From positions 1,862,001 to 1,926,000 of the forward strand of contig OX485809.1 of the NCBI GenBank assembly GCA_950295325.1: a stretch of 64,000 bases of DNA, in the 5' to 3' direction. Shown here piece after piece: positions 44,735-57,261 of the stretch. The DNA is from Polytrichum commune (Eukaryota; Streptophyta; Polytrichopsida; Polytrichales; Polytrichaceae). Every line of letters begins with the position of its first letter. Positions within the stretch are counted from its first letter, which is position 1. The notes under the pieces are model-generated. The model was not told the origin of the DNA and did not search any database. It worked only from the letters and a program-made list of their open reading frames with translations. A program made the position numbers and the translations under genes.

Positions 44735-46646
44735 TCATTGCAGGTCTGTATTGATGGCGAGTTGTTCTAGCTGTTTTCGCAATGTTCTTGATTTCTTGAT
44801 TTTCGAATTGTGGAGTAAACATCGAGTGAGCTTCGTCCGCTTGTTGATGATTCTGTCGGAATGCCCATTGCCGATGGGAAGGAGGGAGAGATTGAACTTT
44901 GACGAGGTCACTCGGAGCTGTTTTGATTTTTTTGGATTAAATGTTATTTAATTTGTTGCGAGTTTGTAGAGTGATTCTTAGTGAGCTTCGTCCAGGTTGT
45001 TCAGAGTCAGCTGTTTTGGTAGCGATCTTGATTTCTTGACTTTCGAATTGTGTGAGTTGAAGTCGAGTGAGATTCGACCGCGTGTTGATGAGTCTGTTCG
45101 AATGTCCATCGCCGAAGGAAGGGAGGGAGAGATTGAAGTTTGACGAGATCCCTCGGAGGTGTTTAAATTTTTCATATTTTTAATGTGTGTGTATATATAT
45201 ATATATATATTTGTGTGTGTGTGTGTATTTGTTGCGAGTTTCAGTGGAGTGATTCTGTATGAGCTTCATCCAGGTTGTTCTGTCCGCTTTGTTGGCGAGT
45301 TATCAGCTGTTTTGGCAATGCTCTCGATTTCTTGATGTTCGAATTTTTGTGTAAAGTCGAGTAGATGATGATTCTGTTCGAATGTCCACGACCGAAGGAA
45401 AGGATAGAACCTTGACGAGGCCACTACGGGAGCTATATTGAGTTAAAAAGAATTAGTGGTTTTTTTTTTTGTGCCAGTTTCAGTGGAGTGATATTAAATG
45501 AACTCCGTCCAGGTTGTTCTGACCGCTCTGTTGTGATCGGATTGGATTGCGGAAGCTTAGGTGTTTAGTTGAGAGGATCAAAGGGACGATCAGGCTGGAT
45601 GTGAATAAGGTTAGAGAAAATTTCTATGCTATTTCTATGCTACTTCTTTGCTTCATTTTGTAAAAATAATATACATCGCTTTGGGCTTCAGCATTGCGGA
45701 TAGAGTGAAGCTTGTGGGATTGCGATACGTGTCGCTATTCCGTTTCCAACATTCGTCAAGTCGTGCTTCCGAACCATTTGCTTTCTGAAGATGTCGCCCC
45801 TCTGAATGGAACTTACGATGCAACATTGGAGAAAGGATCCAAGGCTCAAGCTAAAGGGAAATGCGATTATCTAAGAGAAATATTCCCTGAATTTCGTTTC
45901 TGGAGTCAATCACTTACTCCAGAATGTTGTGAGAAAGTTCGCCTTCGGTTATAACTTCTCATAACGAGAACTCCTGTTATGCTCATCCTGTCCAGCAGTA
46001 AAAATTAATTTTATGTACTTTTAGTACCGGTCATAGGTCTACATGACAGGCTAAATATGGTGTATTAGGATCCTCACCTTCTGGATCGTTGGAAATGTTA
46101 ATTCGAGAAGTTGTAGTTTGAATACCATATTGAACAACGCAACTGAGAAGTCGAACACCTTGTTTCGCTTTTCAGCAAGTTATTCTTACCTATTTGAATG
46201 GTCTCTGTTTTGATCACCATCAATTTCTACGTCTGGAATCGCCCTTGCTAGTTAGTTTGGCATGATTGAATGTGAATTGAATGAATTGGGGAAGTCTTTG
46301 TTTCCCAGAGGCTGCTGTTGTTTGCTCTAATTATGTTTCTGGTTTGTTATTGCTTGTGGAACGTTCATATGTCACATGGAAAATCGTAAAAATGAGCATC
46401 TTTAAAGAAACTCAAGTCCACACGAAGGAAAATTTCTCCTACAAAGGAAAGTCATGACTAATTCCTGATGTTTCGGATCTGTTGTAGAGGTAGAGACAGC
46501 GTAGCTACTGTGAGCAGAGAGATTGCACTGAAAAATGTTAATTCTTTCATGCAGATTTCGATGGTTCGCTGATATTGAGGACTATAAGGAGTCCGCTTAG
46601 GTTATCGTTATTGGGAATCTAGCAGTAAGAACGTCATTCTACAACT
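44735..46646 (+). promoter_or_regulatory. Probable leader region of the UGT80 gene, with tandem repeats
   Basis: No coding match precedes ATG 46647. A good acceptor (pyrimidine-rich, TGCAG near 46553) suggests a leader exon starting about 46556, and a donor AAG|GTTAGA near 45609 would end an earlier leader exon; both are inferred. Within 44735-45530 are about three degenerate copies of a 240-275 bp unit, seen from recurring GAGTGATTCT, CGTCCAGGTTGTTC, TTCGAATG and GAAGGGAGGGAGAG blocks (unit joints near 44956, 45232 and 45471). A (TA)n/(TG)n microsatellite lies at 45185-45230. An 80-codon open frame at 45712-45954 lacks an ATG start and any family match. Confidence 0.4.
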
Positions 46647-49600
46647 ATGTCAGACAGCTACAGGTCACAACATGTGACAAGACCTGGGAACAATGGATCA
46701 GGTGAAGGTGTTATAAAATCCTATGTGCCCGCGGGCACAACTTCCGAGGAAGGAGGATCTGCACATACCGAACTTCAAATACCACTTCAAACCACTGTGC
46801 CAACAGAGGTTCCTAATGAAGTCCTCGATAATCTTGCTTCTACGGCTGGTCATACTTCCAGTAGGAACGGCGAAAGCTATGGGCTTATGTCTGCCCTTAT
46901 GTCTGAGGATAGCACTAACGAGAGACAACGGTTCGAAGCTGGTGAGGAGGCTGCTGAAAGGGACACAACATGGCCTACTGGTGGCAGGCACAAATATGTC
47001 GACTCTCAAACTGGCCCATATGAGAATGGAATGTCCAATGGCGTAGTTTCCAGGTCTATTCTCGTCAGTTTTCTGGTATTCTGAATTGTCGTAGTGGAGC
47101 CATTAAGTCAGGTTCTGGCCCACTTGCTTGCTTCTTTTTTTATTGTAATCCTTAAGTGCCACTAGTGTATAGGGATCCTACCTTCTTGCTTCTTGCCAGG
47201 GATAAGTCTTTAGCATGTGGATTGGCTCGTCATTAATGTCAATGTCAAACATTCTCTATTAGGTATCTCCCCCCCCCCCCCCTTTTCCCTCCCTCTTTTC
47301 TCCCTTAGTGGTCTTCTATTAAAGAAAGTTGTGTGCCGTCAGTTGTTATATCCTTCCTTTTTTCAACTTACATTGGTGTGCAGATATTTAGATGTGTAGA
47401 CGCCCTACAAGATATAGAAGACTTTCTTTTGAAGTCATCAAGTTCCAAGAGCTCTTACTCTTGTAATAGCTTACGTCATAAAGGTGTGATTATAATGAGA
47501 AGGATGAGGCTCTGACATATGGTTACTCGTGATATTGACAGATCTAGTCCCTCCAAATTAACTGGTCATGATCCAGATACTGGAAATTTTAGCAGACCTG
47601 CAGTTGAGCAAGAGAGTATGGTAGCTTCTGGGAAACCACCACTTGGTCCGAAAGCAAAGATTGGTCCAAAAATTACTGCTACTCATAGTGAGCCTCATCT
47701 ACCAGTTGCATTCGCTGATGCGCCTCTGCACAAGGAGACTCAAAATTTCCAACTGGCAAATGCCCATATTTTTGACCGGAAGGTATTTGCTGCTTGTCCT
47801 TTGAAATGTTGTCTCGCCACTCCTTTCCTGAGTATCAATTTGCAGAAGCTTGGTAAAAATCTCAGTCCCTTTGCTTGTTCTAATATCTCTTGCAATTCTA
47901 TGAAGTTGTTGATATGGATATGAAAGTCACCGAGTCCTTCCTTTCGTTGTGGTGGGGGGTGGGGTGTTAAAGGTGAAGCGGAAGTAATCATATAACGATC
48001 TTACATTATTAATTCGTAACTCTGAAGGTGCCTTTGGCTCTAAGAAGGATACAATGGATGTAAATATGATTCAATTTCATTACTGGTAGTGATTCAATAA
48101 AAGTAAGCAGGAGTGCCTGGTTGGAATGCTATTTTTTGATCTACAGGCAATCTTTCTCAAAACACAACTCCACATCTCTCTAGTAATAGGGGCACTTTAT
48201 TCTGGTCTTGGTCACTGAGGTTGTTTATTCCTGTATATTAGTTGTATGGAAAACGATTTGTGCTCATAAACATTCTTTTCCATCCTGAAGGTAGGGAATG
48301 GAGCATCTCAAGATAAGCCATCAATTGTGGAGGGGAGGGTGTTGCAGTCCACAGTTTCAATGCCTGTATGGATGCCATCAACAGTGACTAGCACAGCTCT
48401 GGACGACGATACAGTAAAGATTCCAGACACCAAAATTCCTCTACAACCATTAGAAGCAACCAAGGAGGATAGCATCCACAGTCTCCACAGCCCAAGGCAG
48501 CAAGATAGCCCAGCTACAGGTTCATCCTCTCAATTCTCCTAGTGGCTGTAGAATTTCACTAGTGCAAGTGTCCCCTACGTAATGTAATCATCTGCTTCTT
48601 TCAGTTTGGACATGTTTCACTCAGGTCTTCACTAAACAAGACAGCTCAATGAATGTATTTTGGAAGGAAGGAGTTAAACTGCAAGTGAGGTTGTTGGACA
48701 TAGCATGGTGGGCTAAGTTGATCGGTCAGTGGACTAGCCAATTTCATATAATACAGTAGCTGACGCACTTCAGTGCTGGTGTTCGTGCTGCTCATGTAAC
48801 TAGAGTACATGGGAGGGCATCTTTTGAACATAAGATATTTATGCCAATTCACTATGTGATGCATGTCTTTGATTTGACCCGTGAATACACTTTTGAAAGA
48901 CCAAAAATGTGATGTTTGTGCACCTGATCACATCTAAACATGCAACTTTTCAACGAGCCATTTACACCACATCTTAACCCACTGAGGCTATCATCATTCT
49001 ACTTATCTATGGAGTTTTTATTAAGTTCCTTGAAAATTGTGATTATTCACCATTAGTACGTAAAGTGAGTTTGCTCTACAATTATATGTAGGCATTATCT
49101 TAGCAGTTTGGGTTCATATTTTAAGTAACAAGGAATGATGTCCCTGCACATAAGTGTACATGGGTGTACATAAGCAGGAGTTCTTCCTACTCCTGCAGTA
49201 GAATCTGAGAACTTTACATTCTAAGAATATTACGTGTACCCATCCTAAAATGTGAAGGATATTTAGAAGCCTTAAAAGTCACTTGATCAGATTGTCAGAT
49301 TTACGGATGTAGATTAAGGAGATCTGTATGAATACTGAGCGAAGAATGAGTGTTCTATCAATTTGTCGGCTTATTTTTTGGTGTACGGGCACTAGTAAGA
49401 TGTTGGGCATTGACATATCCTCTCCTTTTGACATGTAAATTGTGTTTGCAGATGTAGCAGTGGCCAGAGCAAAGTCAATGCCTGTTACAGACCAACGAGA
49501 CCAGAATGTGCTTCGAGGGAGTCTAGAGCGGTCTACCACAGAGAATAGGAGATTCAAGAAAAACATTGACAATGCAAATGTTCGGGTCGTGGCAGAAGCC

Positions 49601-52600
49601 AAGCTCTCAGACAGGAAAAAGGTTCAAATTTATCCATAACAGAGCACCCTTTGTTGTAGATTATTGAGCATGGCATTATTGTACCAATGCTGTTCTTTGT
49701 TGTCTACTGTGGCAGAAAAAGCTCATGAAACAACTAGCTACAATAAAAAGGGATGGAGCTGTGGAGTTTGACTTGGGACAAGATGCACGATATGCCAAAG
49801 AACTTTTTGGACCAGGTGTAATGGATGACTATGACAGCTGGCAAGTTACTGCTGGAGAGGAGGGAACACAAATGGGAGATGAGGAATTGGAACAACGAAC
49901 AATTCCTCCTCTTAAAATTGTCATGCTTATTGTGGGTACACGTGGGGATGTGCAGCCATTCATTGCAATTGGCAAAAAGCTGCAGGTTGTTTGACCTGTT
50001 CAACCCTTGTCCCTTATTTTCCCTCTTTTTCTCCTTGTGAAAGAACAAGTTAAGATAGCTTTGGACCTTGTAGTGCATGTTTTTTGAGTTTGTTGATGTT
50101 AATCACACGCACAGCTATGTGATTCCTCAGATTCAGTACCTTTTTTCGCCTATTATCATCTGAAAGTAGGTTATGGAGATTCTGCTGACGATATAATTCA
50201 GTAAACTTGGTGTCTATTGACAAGGACTATCAACTCAGATACACTCTCTTGATGAAATTGTGCAGGAGTACGGACACCGAGTTAGATTAGCAACACATGC
50301 AAATTTCCGGGACTTTGTGAAGAAAGAGGGTTTAGAATTCTACCCTTTAGGAGGCGACCCAAAGGTTCTTGCTGAATGTAGGTTCACTACAGAATTATTC
50401 ATCTCATGCTATATGTTTTTGCCTGCACTATACAAAATGTTGTGTGGAAGATGATCATTTATATGTGATGAGACTCATTTCCTGAGTGGTGGAATGTATT
50501 TGAGGATGCTAATATACTATTATTGACTTTCAGAACATTTATGAATTATTCACAATTAAAGTACAAAATGTCAAGGTTTTTGCATATTGTCCAGGTCCAT
50601 CAACTCCATTGTGTCAGTAACAAGTGTGAATTTGTTTGTCATGTTGACAGATATGGTGAAAAATAAAGGCTTCCTGCCCTCTGGACCATCTGAAATTTCA
50701 GTTCAGCGAAAACAAATCAAATCTATAGTGTATTCTTTACTCAATGCATGCATTGAACCAGACCAAGACTCTGGTGTCTCATTCAAACCTCAGGCCATCA
50801 TTGCTAACCCTCCAGCTTATGGTAAATACTTTTGCAATGCCATATAGTCAATCACTAGCCTTTTTTGCGACCTTCAATGGGAGTGGGCTCTAATTGGATT
50901 GGATGAAGCGATGGAGGGAAAACTTGTTTTATGCTCTGGCTACCTACTTTACATTGTCCTTTTCTCTGGATGAAGCATGGTTAACCACTATTTTTAATGT
51001 CATCTGGACATCAGAAGACACAGGTGCTTTTGGACACACAGTTGCTTTGGAGGTCCTCAGAGTATTTTTTTGCAGAAATAGTTTCTGGACATTTCTCCTA
51101 AGTTGCCAAATGGGTTCTGTAATGCAGGGCATGTTCATGTTGCAGAATATCTGAAGGTGCCATTGCACATATTCTTCACAATGCCTTGGACGTATGTTCT
51201 TTGACCACATCAATCTCAAATTTCATGTCTTCTGTTGTTTTTGAGTTATTAACAGTTAGTGTTCCCTTTTGCACTTTGAAATGATTCTTGCACTTAGGTT
51301 TAGATTTCTTCTTGTTAAGATGCCATACGCAAGCTTTTATCTATGTCTCTTGGTAGTTCCTAATCCAGTATATGTCTTCTGGATCACTAATGGTTGGGAC
51401 TTGGGGCTACACACAGAGCTACCAGTGCATTCCCGCATCCTCTATCGCGAGTGAAGTCTGCAGCTGGAAATCGTGTAAGTGCTAGTCTCTTATATCTCTA
51501 ACTGCTAGACACTATTTTGTATCTGATCTGATGTCTTCATCTCTATTTCTCTGCATTGTTACTGGATTGTGGGTGATTTTGTATCCTGATTCTTGTCTGC
51601 AATACATCCAACTTACAGTGCAATTCTTTATTCTTGAGCAGGTTATACTAACTGAATTACTTGTGTGTTCCTATTACAAATATCAGCTGTCATACCAAAT
51701 TGTAGACTCTTTAATTTGGTTGGGCATTCGAGGAATCATCAATGGCTTCCGGAAGAGGAAGCTGGGGCTACGACCCATCACTTACTTGAGTGGTTCACAA
51801 GGATCAATCTCAGATTTGCCAACTGGGTACATTTGGAGTCCACATCTAGTTCCAAAGCCTAAAGGTATGTATCTCTGCCAATTATGAAGTGTTATGGCTC
51901 ACATTTCTTAGAAATCATGGCTATGTCTTAATTTGAGAGTCCTGAGTAACTTCTGGACGAGTGTTGGGCAAAGGTTACATATACAATTTCTTGATTTCTG
52001 CATATTGTACTGCAGATTGGGGATCATTGGTGGATGTGGTTGGTTTCTGTTTTTTGAATCTCGCCAATAATTACAAACCTCCGGAGGATCTTTCCAACTT
52101 TTTGAAAGCTGGCCCAGCTCCTATATACATTGGGTTTGGAAGTCTCGTGAGTAAATTTATTCCACCAAAAATAAATCCTGGAAAGTTGTTGAATGGTTCA
52201 TATTTGGATGCACTTGAAGTCATTATGTTGAACTCTCTGTGTGATACACCTGGACAAACCTTTAGAATTTCTCTTCCCTGTATGCTTATGATCTCAAGAA
52301 GAGTTAGAGGCTTGTCACTACGTTACACTTGCAATTGGTGACCTTCTATTTAGGAGTTCTACAAATTGTTCTATTTTTAGTGCACCACTGCTTGTACACC
52401 TAGACTTGAAACGGTCTACTAGATACTTGTTGGCTCTTCTACTATATTATTCTATGTACTTAATTGACACAAGGTGGTCTAATGAATGAGCATGGTTGAT
52501 ATATTGATTCTGTAGCCTGTAGAAGATCCAGAAGGCATGACCAAGATCATAATTGAAGCTTTAAATGAGACAGGACAACGGGGTATCATTGGCAAGGGGT

Positions 52601-55001
52601 GGGGAGGAATTGGAAACTGTAAGTACCCTTTTCACCCATGTTAACCCTACTAATGGACATAATATCTATATAACTAAGTTCAAAATTCGAATTTTTGCAA
52701 GAATTTCGGATTGGGTGGTCCTGAAACAGTGGGCCATTGACATGCTCTTGCAACCACATAAGCTCCAACAAGTATGGTTGCGATATATTGGTTTGTAGTG
52801 TTTCTGTATTAATGGAAGGGAGTTACTGAAAATTCATGTAATCCTTGACAATTGGTCTCCTAAAGGCTTGGGAGTGCTTGTTTGATATAGAGCCAATGTT
52901 CTAGGCTAAATTGTGGTCAAAGATTGCAATTTCAAGGTTGACTTTGCTGAAGGAGTCGTCACTTGAAAGCCCTAAGTTTCAATCTGTTTGTGATGCTTAC
53001 AACTGCGCATCAATTGAGTTTATTCTGGCCTTTGCCACTGTTTTCAGTTGTTTGCTTCGTGCTTCTTATTATTGATATGTCATTTTAAACATGTGATCTG
53101 TAGTGTCCGAGACGCCAGAGAATGTGTTCCTTCTTGCGGACTGCCCACACGACTGGCTCTTTCCTCAATGTGCTGCAGTGGTATGTTCTGAAAGATAATG
53201 GCCTACTAATGTATGCAGTGAAATGAACCCTCTAGAAGTCCTATTTACATACTTTATTATGCTCATGTGGTAATACTTAGGCTCGATCTTGTACATCATG
53301 GGACTGAGGTTTGATATTGTTTTTGAGAGGGTTGAATTCTCTTCATTCAGTCCTTACAAAACTCAGTCTACCATTAATTGTGGAAGTTAAATCAGTCGTA
53401 TGATTTTTTGCAGGTTCATCATGGTGGTGCAGGAACTACAGCTGCAGGTCTCAAAGCTGCGGTAAAATTCTACATTCTACTTGCAGCTTTACTGTATGGC
53501 CTTGTTAAATCTGGACTCTTTCATTATTGGATCCCCGCTGAACATTCTAGGTGCTGAACTCAGTACATCCTTACATATTGTGGAGAGTTTGATACAATAT
53601 CCGCATACATATGTTGACTATGCAGGTTACATAATGTCTGTATTGAAATACAGAACTGATAAATATTCATGTCACATGAAAAAGGTTGATGATTTTCTTA
53701 CATTCTGTTTGTCTGCAGTGCCCAACAACAATTGTTCCTTTCTTTGGAGATCAGCCCTTTTGGGGTGAACGAGTGCATGAAAAGGGAGTAGGACCAGTAC
53801 CTATCCCAGTCAATCACTTCAGTTTGGAGAAGCTTATCAGTGCAATTGAATTTATGCTGGAGCCCCAGGTAAATGCTCCACATGCACATGGTGGTCAATT
53901 GAGAAAGTACAATGCTTTCCAATTTCTTGGTCTTGTGTTAGACAGTCTATTATAAGCTGTGAATCAAACATGTAACAGTTTCTCTCCTTCAATTCTCAAA
54001 ATGTCCCTATTGCTTCAATTTCATTAATACGACATGTGACTACAAGACATAGCTGTAATTTAATCCAGACATTGGCAACAATTATCTATGGAGTACCTTT
54101 CGATTTTCTTCTTTAGGTTTTTCACTTTGTGTATTAAGAAGTGCAACTTTGTTCAGGTAAAAGAGGCAGCATTGGAGTTAGCAAAGGGTATGGAAAAGGA
54201 GGATGGTATCCAGGGAGCAGTTAATGCTTTTCACAAACACCTTTGTAGGGATTTACAAGATTTGTTGAGTGAGAGGCCCTTGCCAAGGCTGCGCCGGCGT
54301 GGCAACATCTTCTTCAGGTTCAGAAAAAGGTGTTCTTCCTTGATTCGACGATAAATGGTGTCCTATAATTTTACATTACTCTATCACAAGATAAAAAAGT
54401 GTACCCACTTTTATCTGTACAGTATCACTCTCAATTAAGCTTCGAAAAACCCGATTGCCCATGTGTAATGTGTAGCAATCTATTGATTCTTGACCACATA
54501 GATGTAGGTGTTAAAGAGTGTAACGTAGCACATGCAATGTAGATCATCCTCTCCCTGGTGACTCAGAGATCACTGTAGGGAATGGATCTGTTGTAAGTTG
54601 AGGTCTGTTCAGGATATGGTATCAATTATTCCTAGTTTAGATGTTTTTGAGGTTCCGAAGTGGCCATGTATACATGAAACACGTATAGGATCTGTTATTT
54701 ACCTCCTAGGGAGCTGCTTTCAGGCATTTTCTAAGAGATAGAAGACATTATGAAATGATTGTGTTGAAGATTCAATCGGAATGCAGTTGGTTTCTTTCAG
54801 TTCAATTGTAAAGTGTGGTTTCTGGTATTAGGTTCCGTATATGGATTGTAATCACTGTGCAGATCTTGGCTTGAGCCATCACACTCAACCAGCTCAATGA
54901 GGAGAATGTTGCACGGCATCAGGTTGAAGACTGTCACGAGAACAGGACTAGTCAAGAAAATAGCTAGGAAAGTATTTGGATGCGGCTGCAGGACCGAGTG
55001 A
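46647..55001 (+). CDS. Sterol 3-beta-glucosyltransferase, UGT80-like, 17 coding exons
   Basis: Transfers glucose from UDP-glucose to the 3-OH of membrane sterols (steryl glucosides). Exons: 46647-47053, 47542-47782, 48291-48519, 49452-49621, 49716-49985, 50266-50377, 50651-50821, 51128-51191, 51417-51474, 51687-51864, 52016-52146, 52516-52618, 53104-53180, 53414-53461, 53719-53868, 54157-54317, 54863-55001. All have GT/AG borders and phases match, giving about 902 aa. Residues up to about 345 are a low-complexity, poorly conserved N-terminus. The GT28 N-domain begins LKIVMLIVGTRGDVQPF (about 415-432), followed by YGHRVRLATHANF and NKGFLPSGPSEI. The C-domain has IYIGFGSL, GKGWGGIG, CPHDWLFP, VHHGGAGTTAAG (738-749) and FFGDQPFWGERV (the DQ at 764-765 contacts UDP-sugar in this family). 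The last exon ends RKVFGCGCRTE, like the short FGC tail of plant UGT80s. Retaining the last intron gives an alternative stop at 54354. Catalytic motifs are intact. Confidence 0.93.
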
Positions 55002-56129
55002 ATAATTTTGTTGCTGAATGCTGTGAAGGAGCTGTGCGTGGGTCATGTTTGGAATCTAAAGGTTAGAAAGAAAGGTAAGTGTTTTTGTATATTGGATGTG
55101 TTTTGCAAATGAAGACTTAAGAGTGGTCCTTAAGATACATTCATAGAGGAGAAGCCAACCAGGTCGTCCCACAAGGATGCAAATCATAACCCTTGTTTTG
55201 TGTACTCTACATATGTCATTAACTTAGACCCAGTCAGGGTTCTATCTGCTCAAATGTTGCCTTTCAATGCCTTTCTTTTGGGTTCCAAGAGTTGTTCCCT
55301 CTTTTTCAAACTAATTGGGTGGTTGCTTATGAGTGGTTTAAATGAGTGAACAGTTCCCAAGTGACCAATTCAATTCCGGAATAAGCCCAAGTGACCAATT
55401 CAATGTTTTGATTGGTTTCTATTTCTATTGGGTGATCTGTCAACAGGAGAAAACCTTGTCCCTTTGCTACTTGTCCAGTATCCTTCCTGGTGGAAATCAA
55501 CTTAAAATTTGAACATAGATCTATATATCTATATATGCTATACATATTTATGAATCTATAGCTCTCTTTATTGCACTACATCGATAAAGTGCGTGGGGTA
55601 CTAATTCCTGAAACACGCACTATTTTTGCCGAATCTCAAAATTAGTGAGGGCTGAAATTTTTATTGAGTGATACTTAATTCATGAATACATGCTCATTTA
55701 CCATACATTTCAAGAAAAGTAGAGTGTGCTCTAAGGTGCTTGTAAAGCGATTAAAAACTTATATGCAAACACATGTTTGCTAGTTATTGTCAATTTGAAT
55801 AAAGCCGGTATGTTTAGTGAATAATATTGATATGAATAGTATTTTTAGTGAATAGTGCCAAGATGAACAATGATTCCTAGATCTTGTGGTGCCACTAATA
55901 TCATAGTGTAAACAAAATTTGGTATCACCTTCACTAATTTCCCACACTCACCAATTGGGATAACCAGTGGACACAAAGTAAGAAACTTTCTAAATCAATG
56001 TCCATTAACTGCAAACCGAGTGACTGGAGTATGATAACTCCACTCACCTATCAATAGGCTTTTGTATGAGAGTGTATGACATTATTAGGTGAAGGATATG
56101 CAGTACCATAATTTTTAACCCATTTTAAC
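55002..56129. other. UGT80 3' flank and unrecognised DNA
   Basis: AATAAA at about 55798 could be a poly(A) signal, though it is far from the stop. No gene seen. Confidence 0.4.
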
Positions 56130-56955
56130 CCAAACAAAGATGTCATTATAAACACACCTACAATCCAAATTCATGCCCCCATGGCACAAATACACGATCA
56201 AATGGGAGATCATCAAGCCTTGATCCTCCTTGAAAGAATTATATGGCTTTGGGAACAATACTCCATACAAATAGAAACAAATATCCTCAACCTCTCACCC
56301 CCAATACAAGACTTTGCTACCCAAACCCTCCTACTTATTAACCAATACACCAAAATCTTATCTCACTGCCTTCTTAACACCATGTTACCCACCCACAATC
56401 ACCAAACCCTATCCTTGGGAATACTGAACAAACCTCATCAACTCAATACCACTCATCACATGAAAGAGATAAAATCTTTGGCTCCATTAGCCCAGCCCAA
56501 CCCACTCACACCACTGAATGGGCCAAGGCATGGCCCATATTACAAACACATAACTCGCCCCTAAAGCCATAAAATGGGCTAAACTTGTAACCCAAATATA
56601 CCCCAACTCAACCACCTTTCTAATAAAAAATCATGACAATTGGACACAAAACGCATTCAACCCCCTTAAACAAATGGGTGTAACTCCTCACATTACAATT
56701 ACCCCCCCCCCTTCATTCCCATCATATGATCACACGAAAGAACCTCTCCTTGTCACAATAGTGAATATTTCCCAACACCACAACCAATCCAACACACACA
56801 CACACACTGACCTTAGTGGGATTGGTGTGATTGAAATGCCCATTCAACCCACCCTTGGTATAATGTCCACTGGACATAATATCAGTGATGCAAGACTACT
56901 AACCCCTCTCGGGGGTGGGCATTATAGTAACCATGGTGACCAAAGTGACCATGGG
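56130..56955 (+). pseudogene. LINE ORF2 remnant, left part of a split plus-strand copy
   Basis: Non-LTR retrotransposon polyprotein fragment lying upstream of its RNase H domain. A frame from 56181 has IIWLWEQYSIQIE, matching IPYNKLVWLWNQC in the minus-strand relative near 59620, and then EIKSLAPLAQ, matching KIFGSLGKA. Next, after a frame change, comes AIKWAKLVTQIYPNSTTF (from about 56570), then PSYDHTKEPLLV. A polyC tract lies at 56701-56711 and a (CA)n at 56792-56808. Stops and frame changes make it non-functional. The copy resumes at about 59960. Confidence 0.6.
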
Positions 56956-57261
56956 AAGTGAGTGATTGGATGATTTTTGTAGTGGTGGGGTTAGTGTGGT
57001 TGTGGTGTTGTAGGGATATATGATCATTTTTCTTTGTGAGGTGGCCGTTGAGTCATAAGACTTCTTAGTGGTTCATTTTAGCATCACATGTTTAGTGGTC
57101 CAGGTTCGATCCATGTTGACCTTGTACGAGCATTGTATTGTGATGTGAGTGACTTGGCATTTGTTGTGTGAGTTACTTGGCAGGAAAGTTGTATCCTATA
57201 GCCACCAACCCCTACCGTAAGTTGTGACAGTTCCTTAGCCAATGTTGGCATTTATTCTTTT

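Noticed and set aside
45712-45954. 80-codon frame upstream of UGT80
   Set aside because: No ATG, no family match, and it sits in the probable leader intron.
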